Shown piece after piece: positions 22,899-31,930 of a DNA stretch of 64,000 bases; position 1 is the first letter of the stretch; each line of letters opens with the position of its first letter. The stretch comes from Aeromicrobium sp. (GTDB lineage: Bacteria > Actinomycetota > Actinomycetes > Propionibacteriales > Nocardioidaceae): positions 247,379 to 311,378 of the forward strand of contig NZ_JAGLCD010000008.1 in NCBI RefSeq assembly GCF_023146395.1. The letters are read 5' to 3'. The notes beneath the pieces were generated by a model that was not told where the DNA came from, searched no databases, and saw only the letters and a program-made list of their open reading frames with translations. Both the position numbers and the translations under genes were made by a program.

Positions 22899-23567
22899 GT
22901 GACTGGTCGGGAGTTCCTCACCATCGAGGAGACAGCGAACACCCTTGGGGTGTCGACTCGTCACGCCCGGCGACTCGCGGACACCGGCGCCATCGATCGC
23001 ATCGCGCGAGGACTGGTCGACCGAGGGTCGGTCGATCGTTACCTCCAGTCGCAGCGTATGGGCCGCACCCGAGCCTGGGCTGAGCACACGGCGTGGGGCG
23101 CCGTCGCGATGCTCGCCGGTCTGGATGCCGACTGGCTCGGTGCGACTCAAACCTCGCGACTCCGACAGAGCCTTCGCGAACTCACCGAAGTCGATGAGCT
23201 TCTGACCCGGACCCGCGACCGCGCTCAGGTCCACACTTTCGAGGCACACCGCGCAGCGCTCCCCCAGCTTCGCCAGGTCGTCGCCCTCTCCAACACCCGG
23301 ACACTCGGCCTCACCGACGCCGTCGACGCCAGCAGGGACGGCTACCTCGCCGCCAGCGACCTCGACAACGTCTCTCGGGACCTCAGCCTGCGCGCCGACC
23401 CGGCCGGGCCTGTCACGCTGCGGGTGACCGGCTTCGACTTCGAACAGGTCCGCGCCTTGGTCGACACCTCCGTCGTCGCGGCCCTCGACGCAGCCACGAG
23501 CACGGACCCGCGCGTGCGAGGCGTCGGCCACCGCGTGCTGGCGGAGTCGCTGGAGGCGTACCGATGA
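22899..23567 (+). CDS. HTH (MerR/excisionase-type) DNA-binding protein, unknown role
   Basis: This 222-residue protein begins with a helix-turn-helix (FLTIEETANTLGVSTRHARRLADTGAIDRIARGLVDRGSVDRYL, residues 6-50). The remainder (about 51-222) is an alpha-rich domain without a recognised motif. The architecture resembles antitoxin or regulator proteins that are paired with a second gene. Its stop overlaps an ATG at 23564 (ATGA), which would be the expected partner, but that frame appears truncated. The GTG start at 22899 has only a weak ribosome site. Confidence 0.6.
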   Translation: MTGREFLTIEETANTLGVSTRHARRLADTGAIDRIARGLVDRGSVDRYLQSQRMGRTRAWAEHTAWGAVAMLAGLDADWLGATQTSRLRQSLRELTEVDELLTRTRDRAQVHTFEAHRAALPQLRQVVALSNTRTLGLTDAVDASRDGYLAASDLDNVSRDLSLRADPAGPVTLRVTGFDFEQVRALVDTSVVAALDAATSTDPRVRGVGHRVLAESLEAYR

Positions 23568-23725
23568 GCGCCGAACGCCCGCCCATCGACGTCGCCTCCC
23601 AACCGGGGGATGGGCGACTCCCTTACCGAGCGTCGCCGAACTGGCAGACGCCCGAAGGCGTCAAAAGAATTTCTGTGCTCAGTGGGCAATGTTGCTCATT
23701 GGGCAGGGGCGGTCATACTGAGGGA
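23564..23725 (+). pseudogene. Truncated partner frame coupled to the HTH gene
   Basis: The ATG at 23564 overlaps the HTH gene's stop. About 54 codons (MSAERPPIDVASQPGDGRLPYRA...) follow and run in frame straight into the TetR gene without a stop. The coupling suggests a former second gene, cut off by the DNA that carries the TetR/MMPL pair. The alternative is a TetR protein with an unusual N-terminal extension. Confidence 0.4.
23677..23705. promoter_or_regulatory. Tandem operator-like repeats before the TetR gene
   Basis: GCTCAGTGGGCA (23677-23688) and GCTCATTGGGCA (23694-23705) match at 11 of 12 positions, 17 bp apart. They overlap a TTGCTC -35 (23692-23697). A CATACT -10 (23714-23719) follows 16 bp later and lies six bases before the GTG at 23726. 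The placement fits autorepression by the TetR protein. Confidence 0.5.
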
Positions 23726-24328
23726 GTGGATCGTGGATTGCGGGACCTCAAGCGGGAGGCCACGGCGCAGGCGCTGGCCGAGGCGGCCTTCGAGTTGACC
23801 CGTGAGCGCGGGTTGTCGGGGTTCGTCACAGCAGACGTGGTCGACCGGGCAGGGTATTCGCGCCGCACCTTCGCGAACTACTTTTCCTGCAAGGAGGAGG
23901 CGGTCGCCTCGGTCGCGTTCGGTGGTGTCGACGACGCTAGCGCTGTCCTGACCGCCCTACCCGCAGACCTGCCCCTGCTCGATGCCCTATTGGCCGTGAT
24001 GCGGGATCAGTTCACCGCGGACACGTTGGTGAGGATGCGCGAGCTGATGGCAATGGGGCGGCAGTACCCGTCCCTTGAACCTTATGTCCTCGGGGTTCAG
24101 CAACGAATGCGCCAGACCGCCCAGGAGCTCTTGGGGTCGGTGGCCGGGGACCGGTACCCCGCCATCTACGTACCCCTGCTATTCGGCGCCGTGTACGGCG
24201 CGGTGATGGCCGCCTTGGAGGGAACCTTCGACGTGCACCTTGACGGTGCAAGCGACGCCACCCCCGCGTCGATGGACTACAGCTCGTTCCTCGACATCAC
24301 CTTCGACTACCTGCGCCACGGCCTCTAG
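23726..24328 (+). CDS. TetR-family regulator of the MMPL transporter
   Basis: This 200-residue regulator has an N-terminal TetR HTH (KREATAQALAEAAFELTRERGLSGFVTADVVDRAGYSRRTFANYFSCKEEAVASVAFG) and an all-helical ligand domain. The GTG at 23726 is six bases after a CATACT -10, so the message is probably leaderless. The frame is open further upstream to 23564. The MMPL gene begins 34 bp after its stop, so the pair is co-transcribed. The ligand is unknown, most likely a lipophilic compound moved by the transporter. Confidence 0.85.
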   Translation: MDRGLRDLKREATAQALAEAAFELTRERGLSGFVTADVVDRAGYSRRTFANYFSCKEEAVASVAFGGVDDASAVLTALPADLPLLDALLAVMRDQFTADTLVRMRELMAMGRQYPSLEPYVLGVQQRMRQTAQELLGSVAGDRYPAIYVPLLFGAVYGAVMAALEGTFDVHLDGASDATPASMDYSSFLDITFDYLRHGL

Positions 24329-24362
24329 CCGCCGCGTCTCGCCCTCAAGGAGCGCCAACCCC

Positions 24363-26702
24363 ATGTCCACTTTCTTGTACCGGCTCGGACGAACCGCGTT
24401 CGGCAGGCCGTGGCTTTTTATCGCCGGTTGGTTGGCGGTACTCGCAGCGGTCGTCGGCGCCGTGGTCATCAACGGGGTGAACGTCAGCTCTGAGATGAAG
24501 ATCGAGGGCACCGAGGCCCAGACCGTGCTCGACCGCGTGGCCGAAGAGCTCCCCGCGGCCTCGGGAGGCCAAGCCAGCGTCGTCTTTACCGTGCCGGGCG
24601 GTGAGCGCCTCGACACTCCGGAGCGTCTTGCGGTGATCAGCGACACCGTCAACGACGTCTACGACCTCGAGAAGGTCGTCAACCCCCTGGACGCCGCTCT
24701 AGGTACCGGGAAGCAGGGCGGATCGGGCACTCCTCAGGTAGATGCGCCGGCCGATCCCCCGGCCGGGACGGACCCGGGGCAGGCGCCTCCTTACCAGCCG
24801 CTGATGGTGGACGGGGCCCCGGTGCCCGGCGTGCTGGTGTCCTCAAACGGGCAGGTCGCGCTGTTTCAGTTTCAGTTCACAGTCGCCTCGACCTCATTGA
24901 CCGATGACGACGTCACATCGGTGATCAAGGCGGCGGAGCGTGCCGAGCAGGGAACCGAGATCACCGTCCTCCCGAGCGACTCGCTCAAGGCCATCGAGAT
25001 CCCGGTCGGTATCGGTGAGGTGATCGGTCTCGCCGTCGCCGCTCTCGTGCTGGCGCTTACCCTGGGTTCGCTGATCGCGGCCGGTCTGCCCCTGGTCACT
25101 GCGCTGGTGGGTGTCGGCATCGGCGTGGGTGGCGCCTATGCGCTCTCCACGGTTGTTGAGATGAACTCCGCCACCCCCGTCCTCGGGCTCATGGTCGGAC
25201 TGGCCGTCGGCATCGACTATGCGCTGTTCGTCGTGAACCGGCAGCGACGGTTGATTCTCGATCAGGGACTCAGCGCGCGGGAGGCAGCGGGCCGAGCGGT
25301 CGGCACAGCGGGCAGTGCTGTGTTCTTCGCCGGCCTGACCGTCATTATCGCGCTGACCGCCTTGACCGTGATCGGCATCGCCATGCTGTCCACGATGGCA
25401 CTGGTCGCGGCGTCCACGGTCGCCCTGGCCGTGCTCATTGCCTTGACCCTGCTGCCCGCGTTGCTGGGGCTGGTCGGGGAGCGGATCTGCTCCGGCAAAG
25501 CCCGAGCCCGAGGCCACGCCAGGGTGCAGGCGAAGTCCCACAGCGTCGCCAACCACTGGGTCAGGGGCGCGATCAGGTTCCGGTGGCCCGTCATCGCGGG
25601 AGTGATCGCAATCCTGGGTGTGATGGCGATCCCCGCGGCCAGCATGAACCTGGGGATTCCAACCGGTGAGAGCGCGAACCAGGACACCGCCGCCCGGCAG
25701 AGCTACGAGGCCGTCTCCCAGGGCTTCGGTGAGGGATTCAACGGCCCCCTCCTTGTCACCGCAGAGCCCTCCGGCTCCACAGATCGCGTCACGCCCGAGC
25801 TGACCGCGAAACTCCTCGCCGAGTTCCAGGGCCGAGACGACATCGTGCTGGCCGCCCCCGTCGGCGTCAACGAGGCCGGCGACTTGGCCGTATTCAGCAT
25901 CATCCCCACCTCCGGTCCCGGTGACGAGGCCACCAGCGACCTCGTAACATCGCTGCGCGAACCAGACAACGACATCGCCCAGGCCAACCAGGTGCAGCTC
26001 GGCGTCACCGGCTTCACAGCCGTCGGCATCGACACGTCCGACAAGCTCGCCGACGTCTTACCGCTCTACCTCGGCATCATCATCGTGCTCTCGATCCTGA
26101 TCCTGATGCTGGTCTTCCGCTCGATCGTCGTCCCGCTCAAGGCCACCGCCGGCTTCCTGCTCAGCATCCTGGCCACCTTCGGCGCCACCACCGCCGTCTT
26201 CCAGTGGGGCTGGCTCAGCAGCCTCTTCGGGTTCGATACCGGGGGCCCGCTGATGAGCTTCATGCCGATCATCGTGACCGGCATCCTCTACGGGCTGGCC
26301 ATGGACTACGAGGTCTTCCTGGTGTCCTCCATGCGCGAGGCACACATCCACGGTCAGCGAGCCCGACAAAGCACCGTGCATGGCTTCGATCAGGCTAGCC
26401 GCGTCGTCGTCGCCGCCGCGATCATCATGGTCGCGGTCTTCTCCGGCTTCATCTTCAGCCACGACATCATGATCAAGCAGATCGGCTTCGCTCTTGCCGC
26501 CGGCATCCTCATCGACGCCTTCATCGTCCGGCTGACCCTCGTGCCCGCCCTCATGGCCGTCTTCGACGAGCGAGCATGGTGGCTGCCCCGCTGGCTCGAC
26601 CGCCTGCTGCCCGACCTTGACATCGAGGGCGACAAGCTGCTGACCATGCTCAACCAGCAGGCCGAGGTCACCGACCAACAGAGCATCGAGGTCCGCAACT
26701 GA
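24363..26702 (+). CDS. MMPL-family RND transporter
   Basis: This 779-residue protein has twelve or so membrane helices in two halves, each with the MMPL Asp-Tyr proton-relay pair: GLAVGIDYALFVVNRQRR and GLAMDYEVFLVSSMRE. Two periplasmic loops are visible; the first is shortened and rich in Pro, Gly and Asp (about residues 105-150). MMPL proteins export cell-wall lipids or efflux hydrophobic compounds. AAGGAG lies ten bases before the ATG at 24363. Co-transcription with TetR suggests inducible export of a hydrophobic substrate, plausibly connected with the hydrocarbon genes to the right. Confidence 0.9.
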   Translation: MSTFLYRLGRTAFGRPWLFIAGWLAVLAAVVGAVVINGVNVSSEMKIEGTEAQTVLDRVAEELPAASGGQASVVFTVPGGERLDTPERLAVISDTVNDVYDLEKVVNPLDAALGTGKQGGSGTPQVDAPADPPAGTDPGQAPPYQPLMVDGAPVPGVLVSSNGQVALFQFQFTVASTSLTDDDVTSVIKAAERAEQGTEITVLPSDSLKAIEIPVGIGEVIGLAVAALVLALTLGSLIAAGLPLVTALVGVGIGVGGAYALSTVVEMNSATPVLGLMVGLAVGIDYALFVVNRQRRLILDQGLSAREAAGRAVGTAGSAVFFAGLTVIIALTALTVIGIAMLSTMALVAASTVALAVLIALTLLPALLGLVGERICSGKARARGHARVQAKSHSVANHWVRGAIRFRWPVIAGVIAILGVMAIPAASMNLGIPTGESANQDTAARQSYEAVSQGFGEGFNGPLLVTAEPSGSTDRVTPELTAKLLAEFQGRDDIVLAAPVGVNEAGDLAVFSIIPTSGPGDEATSDLVTSLREPDNDIAQANQVQLGVTGFTAVGIDTSDKLADVLPLYLGIIIVLSILILMLVFRSIVVPLKATAGFLLSILATFGATTAVFQWGWLSSLFGFDTGGPLMSFMPIIVTGILYGLAMDYEVFLVSSMREAHIHGQRARQSTVHGFDQASRVVVAAAIIMVAVFSGFIFSHDIMIKQIGFALAAGILIDAFIVRLTLVPALMAVFDERAWWLPRWLDRLLPDLDIEGDKLLTMLNQQAEVTDQQSIEVRN

Positions 26703-26755
26703 ACGGCCTAGTGCCATCCTGAGCCGAAGGCTGTCGCGGCCCTTCTCAGGGGCGT

Positions 26756-26780
26756 CGCCACGCCACGCCACGCCACGCCA
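26756..26780. repeat. Tandem repeat (CGCCA)x5
   Basis: Five perfect 5-bp units lie in non-coding DNA. Copy number could vary by slippage. Confidence 0.8.
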
Positions 26781-27081
26781 CCCTATTGGCAGGGCCCGAA
26801 CGCGATCGACCACCACCCCTTGACGCCGCCTCGATCACTGACAATGTCGGCGGTACTTGGCCCGCCGCCCAAGCATTCCATCCGTCTCACGGCGCAGGAA
26901 CGCGATGAACTCCGACGCCTCCGCCAATCGATGGCACCGCCGTTCGCGCCGAACTCCAAGGCGGCGACCTCCATGGATCCTGGAGTGCACGGGGATGAAC
27001 GATCGCCTGACTGGGGTGGCCGGGCGCGACTGTCGCCTGGGCGACGTCGGGGCCCAGGGACGGCTGGCTCCGCCCGAGTCA

Positions 27082-27116
27082 CTGTCACCGTCGCGACGAT
27101 CACCTAGAATTTGTCC
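27082..27116 (+). promoter_or_regulatory. Leaderless promoter of the second TetR gene
   Basis: CTGTCA (27082-27087), a 17-bp spacer, TAGAAT (27105-27110), six bases, then ATG 27117. Both boxes are close to the housekeeping sigma consensus. There is no ribosome binding site, so translation should begin on a leaderless message. Confidence 0.6.
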
Positions 27117-27785
27117 ATGGCCACGCCGCTCCGGGAGTCCTACAGAGCTCACCTGCGGAGGCGTGTGTTGGAGGCGGCTTACGCCGAGACGGTCGAGAAG
27201 GGCTGGGAGAAGGTCCGGGTGGGTCACATCGCGATCCTGATCGGCGCCCCGCGCGCCATGCTCTACAAGGAGTTCGGTGACAAGCAGGCGCTGGGTGAAG
27301 CCCTGGTCCTCCACGAGGCCGACCGCTTCTTAGCCGGGATCAAGAATCTTCTGGCGTCGTACCCGACCGACGCCGCGGGCGGCATTCAAGCAGCGGTGCA
27401 TTACACCTTGGCCGAGGCGGAGAGAAGCCCCTTGTTGCGTGCAGTCCTCGTCTCGCACCGCGATCCGGCACTGGAGACCGACGTCCTCAACGCCCGCAAG
27501 GGCATGCTTCCTCTCATCACGACCTCGGGACGTCTGCTCGACGTCGCGAGCGAGGCCCTGGCGGCGTGGATGCACCAGCAGTTCCCTCATCTGGACGTCA
27601 CCGACGTCCAGAACGCGACGGACGCCCTTGTCCGACTCGCCGTCAGCCACCTGGCCCTTCCGGGGGCAGATGCCGAGGCCACCGGCCAGCAGATCTCCGA
27701 GGTGGCACTTCGGTACCTCGGACTGCGTCGATCCGAGACCGCCGACGGGGCCCGGGGAGTCGACCCCGCCGTCACCGCCCGCTGA
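27117..27785 (+). CDS. TetR-family regulator
   Basis: This 222-residue regulator has an N-terminal HTH (RRRVLEAAYAETVEKGWEKVRVGHIAILIGAPRAMLYKEFGDKQALGEALVLHE). The ligand domain has a second helical bundle and a weakly ordered C-terminus. It faces the AraC gene tail to tail, 27 bp apart. The target is unknown; position suggests the MMPL gene or the CYP153 cassette. The TTG at 27111 could extend it by two residues, but the -10 at 27105-27110 argues for ATG 27117. Confidence 0.85.
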   Translation: MATPLRESYRAHLRRRVLEAAYAETVEKGWEKVRVGHIAILIGAPRAMLYKEFGDKQALGEALVLHEADRFLAGIKNLLASYPTDAAGGIQAAVHYTLAEAERSPLLRAVLVSHRDPALETDVLNARKGMLPLITTSGRLLDVASEALAAWMHQQFPHLDVTDVQNATDALVRLAVSHLALPGADAEATGQQISEVALRYLGLRRSETADGARGVDPAVTAR

Positions 27786-27812
27786 TTCGGCGCACCTGGA
27801 AGGGCGCTCGCG

Positions 27813-28826
27813 TCACCGCACTCCCTGCTCGCGTTGGAACTGGCTCGGAGACTGTCCGGTCCATCGCTTGAACGCGTGTGAGAAGTTCGTGAGATCGCTG
27901 TAACCAAGGTCGCTGGCAATCTCGCTCACCGTCGCCGTTCGTTCGAGCAGACGCAGCACCGCGCGCTCTCGCAACGAAGTCTCGCGCAGCTCACGGAATG
28001 TGGTGCCCTCATCAGCGAGTCGTCGCTTGAGGGTGCTGGCCGACATCGACAGCTCATCGGCGACCGATTGGCTGCTTCTCAGGACGTCGCCTTCATCCAC
28101 CAGAAGCCTCACGGTTCGCGAGAACGACAGCGGCCCATTGCGGCGCTCGAGAGCCTTCTCCAGCTCGGCGATCGCGTGCCGATAGGCGATCGGATCCGAG
28201 AACCGACACACCTCGCTGAGGGTCTCAGCAGGTACCCGGAGGAATGAGATCGGGGCATCGAAGGCCAGCTGACCGCTCACCACATCCGAATCATCGGCCA
28301 GGCCGGGGGGCGCCGACCATGCCAGATGCAGGGTGACGGTCGACATGTCACCCACGAGCAGCTTCAGCAGACGCACGAGTGCCGATCCGCAGTAGGTGAT
28401 CACCAACCGATCCAGGTCCGGATCACCCGTGTGGCCGGTGAAACCGACCGTCAGACCCTGATCGGAGTGATGCAGCTGAGGACTGAGCGCGGTCGAGATC
28501 AACGGCAAGTAGGTCAGCAGCTCCACGATCTCCGCGACCGAGCCGGCACTGACCAGCGGCAGGCTCAGTGGCCCGAAGGTGGTCAGCTGCGCCTGCGCTG
28601 CGCACGCCCGCCCGAGATGAGTCGCCTGAGCGGAGTCCAACGCCGGGTACACCTCCCTGAACCAGCGCAGAGGTGCCTGGACGTCACGCTCGACCATGGT
28701 CGACTCGCTGACTCCCTCGCGAATCATGACACGACGGAACCGCGCGACGGCGTCCGGCTCGAGCGCCTGGCTCGCGAGCAGTTGCACAAAGGCGAGTGGC
28801 GGAACGCAAGGCTCGACCATGACCAC
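27813..28826 (-). CDS. AraC/XylS-family regulator, candidate activator of the CYP153 cassette
   Basis: This 337-residue protein has an Arabinose_bd-type N-terminal domain (about 20-205) and a C-terminal double HTH. The second HTH is typical: TVSEIASDLGYSDLTNFSHAFKRWTGQSPSQFQR. This architecture is that of OruR/AlkR-like regulators, some of which control alkane or CYP153 genes in other bacteria. It is divergent from the ferredoxin-CYP153 cassette across a 125-bp gap. The GTG at 28826 sits seven bases after GGAGAGG; the ATG at 28820 is an alternative. Confidence 0.85.
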   Translation of the reverse strand: MVMVEPCVPPLAFVQLLASQALEPDAVARFRRVMIREGVSESTMVERDVQAPLRWFREVYPALDSAQATHLGRACAAQAQLTTFGPLSLPLVSAGSVAEIVELLTYLPLISTALSPQLHHSDQGLTVGFTGHTGDPDLDRLVITYCGSALVRLLKLLVGDMSTVTLHLAWSAPPGLADDSDVVSGQLAFDAPISFLRVPAETLSEVCRFSDPIAYRHAIAELEKALERRNGPLSFSRTVRLLVDEGDVLRSSQSVADELSMSASTLKRRLADEGTTFRELRETSLRERAVLRLLERTATVSEIASDLGYSDLTNFSHAFKRWTGQSPSQFQREQGVR

Positions 28827-28861
28827 GAAACCGCCTCTCCGTGAGCCGAAATCACAAGTAA

Positions 28862-28890
28862 TTGACTCCGGCGACCATAGCCACCGTTAT
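28862..28890 (+). promoter_or_regulatory. Promoter of the first CYP153 cassette
   Basis: TTGACT (28862-28867), a 17-bp spacer and CGTTAT (28885-28890) precede the ferredoxin gene, leaving a leader of about 55 bases. The poor -10 fits a promoter that needs an activator such as the divergent AraC protein. Confidence 0.4.
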
Positions 28891-28951
28891 CCAACCCGGC
28901 AACACTCGTATGAAGTTCATCACGCGCGGGACAGTTCTTCAGGAGACCCAC

Positions 28952-29272
28952 ATGGCAGTTGTCACCTTCGTGTCGCACGACGGCGAGAAGTACGAAGCCC
29001 CCCTTGAGGAGGGACGGTCGTTGATGCAGGTCGCGGTCAACGAGGCGATCCCCGGTATCGACGGGGACTGTGGTGGCGAGGCTGCCTGCGGGACTTGCCA
29101 CGTGGTCGTCGACCCGCAGTGGTCCGAGCAGGTCGGCCTGTCCGGAGCGGAAGAGGAAGAGATGCTCGCGATGAACCCCGAGCGGCAGCCGACCTCGCGG
29201 CTCGCGTGCCAGATGGCGGTCTGCGCCTCGTGGGACGGCTTGACCGTCGAACTTCCCGAATTCCAGCTGTGA
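28952..29272 (+). CDS. 2Fe-2S ferredoxin of CYP153 cassette 1
   Basis: This 106-residue ferredoxin has C40, C46 and C49 in DCGGEAACGTCH and C86 in LACQ. This is the C-x5-C-x2-C...C pattern of putidaredoxin/adrenodoxin-type proteins that deliver electrons to class I P450s. It has AGGAG before the ATG at 28952. Its partners CYP153 and the reductase follow at once. It is colinear with the ferredoxin at 40320 over its whole length, with identical Cys positions. Confidence 0.92.
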   Translation: MAVVTFVSHDGEKYEAPLEEGRSLMQVAVNEAIPGIDGDCGGEAACGTCHVVVDPQWSEQVGLSGAEEEEMLAMNPERQPTSRLACQMAVCASWDGLTVELPEFQL

Positions 29273-29297
29273 CGACGAGAGAGACGGAAGCCACGCC

Positions 29298-30686
29298 ATG
29301 AAGATCTCAGAAGCCATCACCACCAAGGTCCAGTCGACCATCCCGGTCGACCGGCAGATCCAGGGTGCGCACCTCTACGACAAGACCCGCCGCTGGGTAA
29401 CGGGAACCAACGGTCAGAAGATGTTCGTCGAGGAGCCGATCCCCCCCGTAGAGGACGTGGAGCTGACCGACATCGACGTCAGCAACCCGTTCATGTACCG
29501 CCAGGGTCGCTGGCTCTCCTACTTCGAGCGTCTGCGGAGGGAAGCCCCGGTCCACTACCAGGCGAACAGCCCATTCGGACCGTTCTGGTCCGTCACGCGC
29601 CACGCCGACATCGTGGCCGTCGACAAGAACCACGAGGCCTTCTCCGCCGAGCCGTTCATCATCATCGGCACTCCGCCGCGATTCCTCGACGTCGAGATGT
29701 TCATCGCGATGGACCCGCCGCGACACGACCTCCAGCGAGCCGCTGTCCAAGGCGTCGTCGCTCCCAAGAACCTGCGTGAGATGGAAGGACTCATCCGTTC
29801 ACGCGTCCAAGAGGTCCTCGACGACCTACCCGTGGACAAGCCGTTCGACTGGGTCAGCAACGTCTCGGTGGAGCTCACCGCGCGGATGCTCGCCACGCTG
29901 CTGGACTTTCCGTACGAGCAACGCCACAAGCTGGTCGAGTGGTCGGACCTGGCGTCCTCGATGGAGCAGGCCAACGGTGGCCCCTCCGACAATGACAAGG
30001 TGTTCCGCGGCATGCGCGATGCGGCGCTCGGTCTGAGCGCCCTCTGGCGCGACAAAGCCGCAAGGACTGCCGCCGGCGAGGCGCCCGGCTTCGACCTGAT
30101 CACCATGCTGCAGAGCAACGAGGACACCAAGGACCTGATCGATCGGCCCATGGAGTTCATCGGCAATTTGACGCTGCTGATCGTCGGCGGAAACGACACG
30201 ACCCGGAATTCGATGAGCGGCGGCGTGCTGGCCCTGAACCGCTTCCCCGACCAGTTCGAGAAGCTGAAGGCCAATCCCGACCTGATTCCCAACATGGTCT
30301 CGGAGATCATTCGCTGGCAGACCCCGCTCGCCTACATGCGCCGTGTCGCCAAGAAGGATGTCGTGCTCAACGGCCAGTTCATCCGCAAGGGCGACAAGGT
30401 CGTCATGTGGTACGCCTCCGGCAACCGCGACGAGGCGCTGTTCGACCGCGCCGATGACCTGATCATCGACCGGGCAAATGCGCGCAACCACATCTCGTTC
30501 GGTTTCGGCGTCCACCGGTGCATGGGTAACCGGCTGGCCGAGCTGCAGCTGAAGATCCTCTGGGAGGAGCTGCTGCCGCGATTCGAGAACATCGAGGTCG
30601 TCGGCGAACCGGAGTACGTCCAGTCGAACTTCGTGCGGGGCATCAGCAAGCTGATGGTGCAGCTCACGCCGAAGACCAACGCATGA
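29298..30686 (+). CDS. CYP153-family alkane omega-hydroxylase (copy 1)
   Basis: This 462-residue soluble P450 has the I-helix LLIVGGNDTTRNSMSGG, the ExxR in EIIR and the heme loop FGFGVHRCMGNRLAE with ligand Cys408. The PVDRQ start, DVSNPFMYRQGRW and FIAMDPPRHDLQR stretches are typical of CYP153, bacterial enzymes that hydroxylate the terminal carbon of medium-chain alkanes and related acids. The start has a GGAAG site. Its stop overlaps the reductase ATG. The substrate range cannot be read from sequence. Confidence 0.92.
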   Translation: MKISEAITTKVQSTIPVDRQIQGAHLYDKTRRWVTGTNGQKMFVEEPIPPVEDVELTDIDVSNPFMYRQGRWLSYFERLRREAPVHYQANSPFGPFWSVTRHADIVAVDKNHEAFSAEPFIIIGTPPRFLDVEMFIAMDPPRHDLQRAAVQGVVAPKNLREMEGLIRSRVQEVLDDLPVDKPFDWVSNVSVELTARMLATLLDFPYEQRHKLVEWSDLASSMEQANGGPSDNDKVFRGMRDAALGLSALWRDKAARTAAGEAPGFDLITMLQSNEDTKDLIDRPMEFIGNLTLLIVGGNDTTRNSMSGGVLALNRFPDQFEKLKANPDLIPNMVSEIIRWQTPLAYMRRVAKKDVVLNGQFIRKGDKVVMWYASGNRDEALFDRADDLIIDRANARNHISFGFGVHRCMGNRLAELQLKILWEELLPRFENIEVVGEPEYVQSNFVRGISKLMVQLTPKTNA

Positions 30687-31885
30687 CCAAGTCGCGAGCT
30701 GTGATCGTCGGAGCGAGCCACGCTGGAGCACAGCTCGCGGCCAGCCTGCGTCAGGAGAAGTGGGACGGGGAGATCATCCTCATCGGCAACGAGTCAGCGC
30801 TGCCCTACCAACGGCCTCCTCTTTCGAAGGCCTACCTCGCGGGCAAGAACACACTCGAGGACTTGGCAATCCGCAGCGCCGAGTTCTACGCCAAGCAGGA
30901 CATCCAGCTCCAGGACGCCACGGTCGACGCGATCGACCGCCCGGCGGGGCAGCTCGCGTTGAGCAATGGAGAGTCCCTGCGCTACGACAAGCTCGCGCTG
31001 TGCCTGGGCGCTCGCGCCCGTCGACTTCCGGCACCAGGAGCCGACCTGGCCGGAGTGTTCTACCTGCGCACGGCAGCCGACGTCGAACTCATCCGCGAAG
31101 CCGCCGCCACCGCGCGTCGCGCCGTGATCGTCGGTGGCGGCTACATCGGACTCGAGACGGCCGCCTCGCTTCGGGCGCTAGGCCTGGACGTGACCGTCCT
31201 GGAGGCGACCGAACGGGTCCTTGAACGCGTCACTGCACCTGAGGTCTCGGCGTTCTTCGATCGGATCCACCGGGAGGAGGGGGTCGTCGTGCGGACCGGT
31301 GCCCTCGTCCAGGCACTCACCGGCGACGCCCAGGTTCGCGAGGTGGTCCTCACATCCGGTGAGAACATCTCCGCCGACATCGTCATCATCGGCATCGGCG
31401 TCGAACCGAACGTCGAGCTGGCTGCAGCAGCGGGCCTCGTCGTGGACAACGGCATCCTGATCGACTCGCACGCACGCACCAGCGACCCCGATATCGTGGC
31501 TGCCGGCGACTGCGCCAGCCAAGACATCGCCCGCTACGGCCGACGAATTCGGCTCGAGTCGGTGTCGAGCGCCGGCGAGCAGGCCAAGGTCGCCGCAGCA
31601 GCGATGTGCGACAAACCCAAGGAGATCGCCGCACTGCCATGGTTCTGGTCGGACCAGTACGACCTCAAGCTCCAGATCGCCGGCCTCAACACCGGGTACG
31701 ACGAGGTCATCCTGAGCGGCGACCCCGCTCGCGACCGAGACTTCACGTGCTTCTATCTGCGCGACGGCGAACTCATTGCTGCCGACTGCGTCAACCGGCC
31801 GCGCGACTTCATGTTCAGCAAGCGAGTCATCACCCAGCGGACACCCGTTTTGCGGGAGGAACTCGTCGGCCAGTCCGTCCGCTGA
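30683..31885 (+). CDS. FAD-dependent ferredoxin reductase of CYP153 cassette 1
   Basis: This 400-residue pyridine nucleotide-disulfide-type reductase has the FAD site VIVGASHAGAQLAASLR and PYQRPPLSK. The NADH site is AVIVGGGYIGLETAASLRALG, the second FAD contact is IVAAGDCAS, and a C-terminal reductase domain includes PWFWSDQYDLKLQIAGL. It transfers electrons from NADH to the 2Fe-2S ferredoxin for CYP153. ATGA overlap with the P450 couples the three-gene cassette. It is convergent with the PlsC gene 45 bp away. Confidence 0.92.
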   Translation: MTKSRAVIVGASHAGAQLAASLRQEKWDGEIILIGNESALPYQRPPLSKAYLAGKNTLEDLAIRSAEFYAKQDIQLQDATVDAIDRPAGQLALSNGESLRYDKLALCLGARARRLPAPGADLAGVFYLRTAADVELIREAAATARRAVIVGGGYIGLETAASLRALGLDVTVLEATERVLERVTAPEVSAFFDRIHREEGVVVRTGALVQALTGDAQVREVVLTSGENISADIVIIGIGVEPNVELAAAAGLVVDNGILIDSHARTSDPDIVAAGDCASQDIARYGRRIRLESVSSAGEQAKVAAAAMCDKPKEIAALPWFWSDQYDLKLQIAGLNTGYDEVILSGDPARDRDFTCFYLRDGELIAADCVNRPRDFMFSKRVITQRTPVLREELVGQSVR

Positions 31886-31930
31886 AGTGGTGGGCGGACG
31901 ACTCGGCGTCCTGACGTCAGTCGAACGGCC

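Larger units (their letters stand above)
26703..27116. other. Intergenic region with a 5-bp tandem repeat
   Basis: No protein-like frame was seen in these 414 bp. They contain five exact CGCCA units at 26756-26780 and a loose hairpin (CCTGAG 26718-26723 with CTCAGG 26745-26750) that may end the MMPL transcript. The promoter of the next TetR gene lies at the right end. Confidence 0.5.

Noticed and set aside
26756..26780. CRISPR-like repeat
   Set aside because: It is a contiguous 5-bp tandem repeat without spacers, and no cas genes are present anywhere in the window.
28841..28855. CRP-like GTGA...TCAC before the first ferredoxin
   Set aside because: The half-sites are separated by seven bases instead of six, so it misses the consensus spacing.
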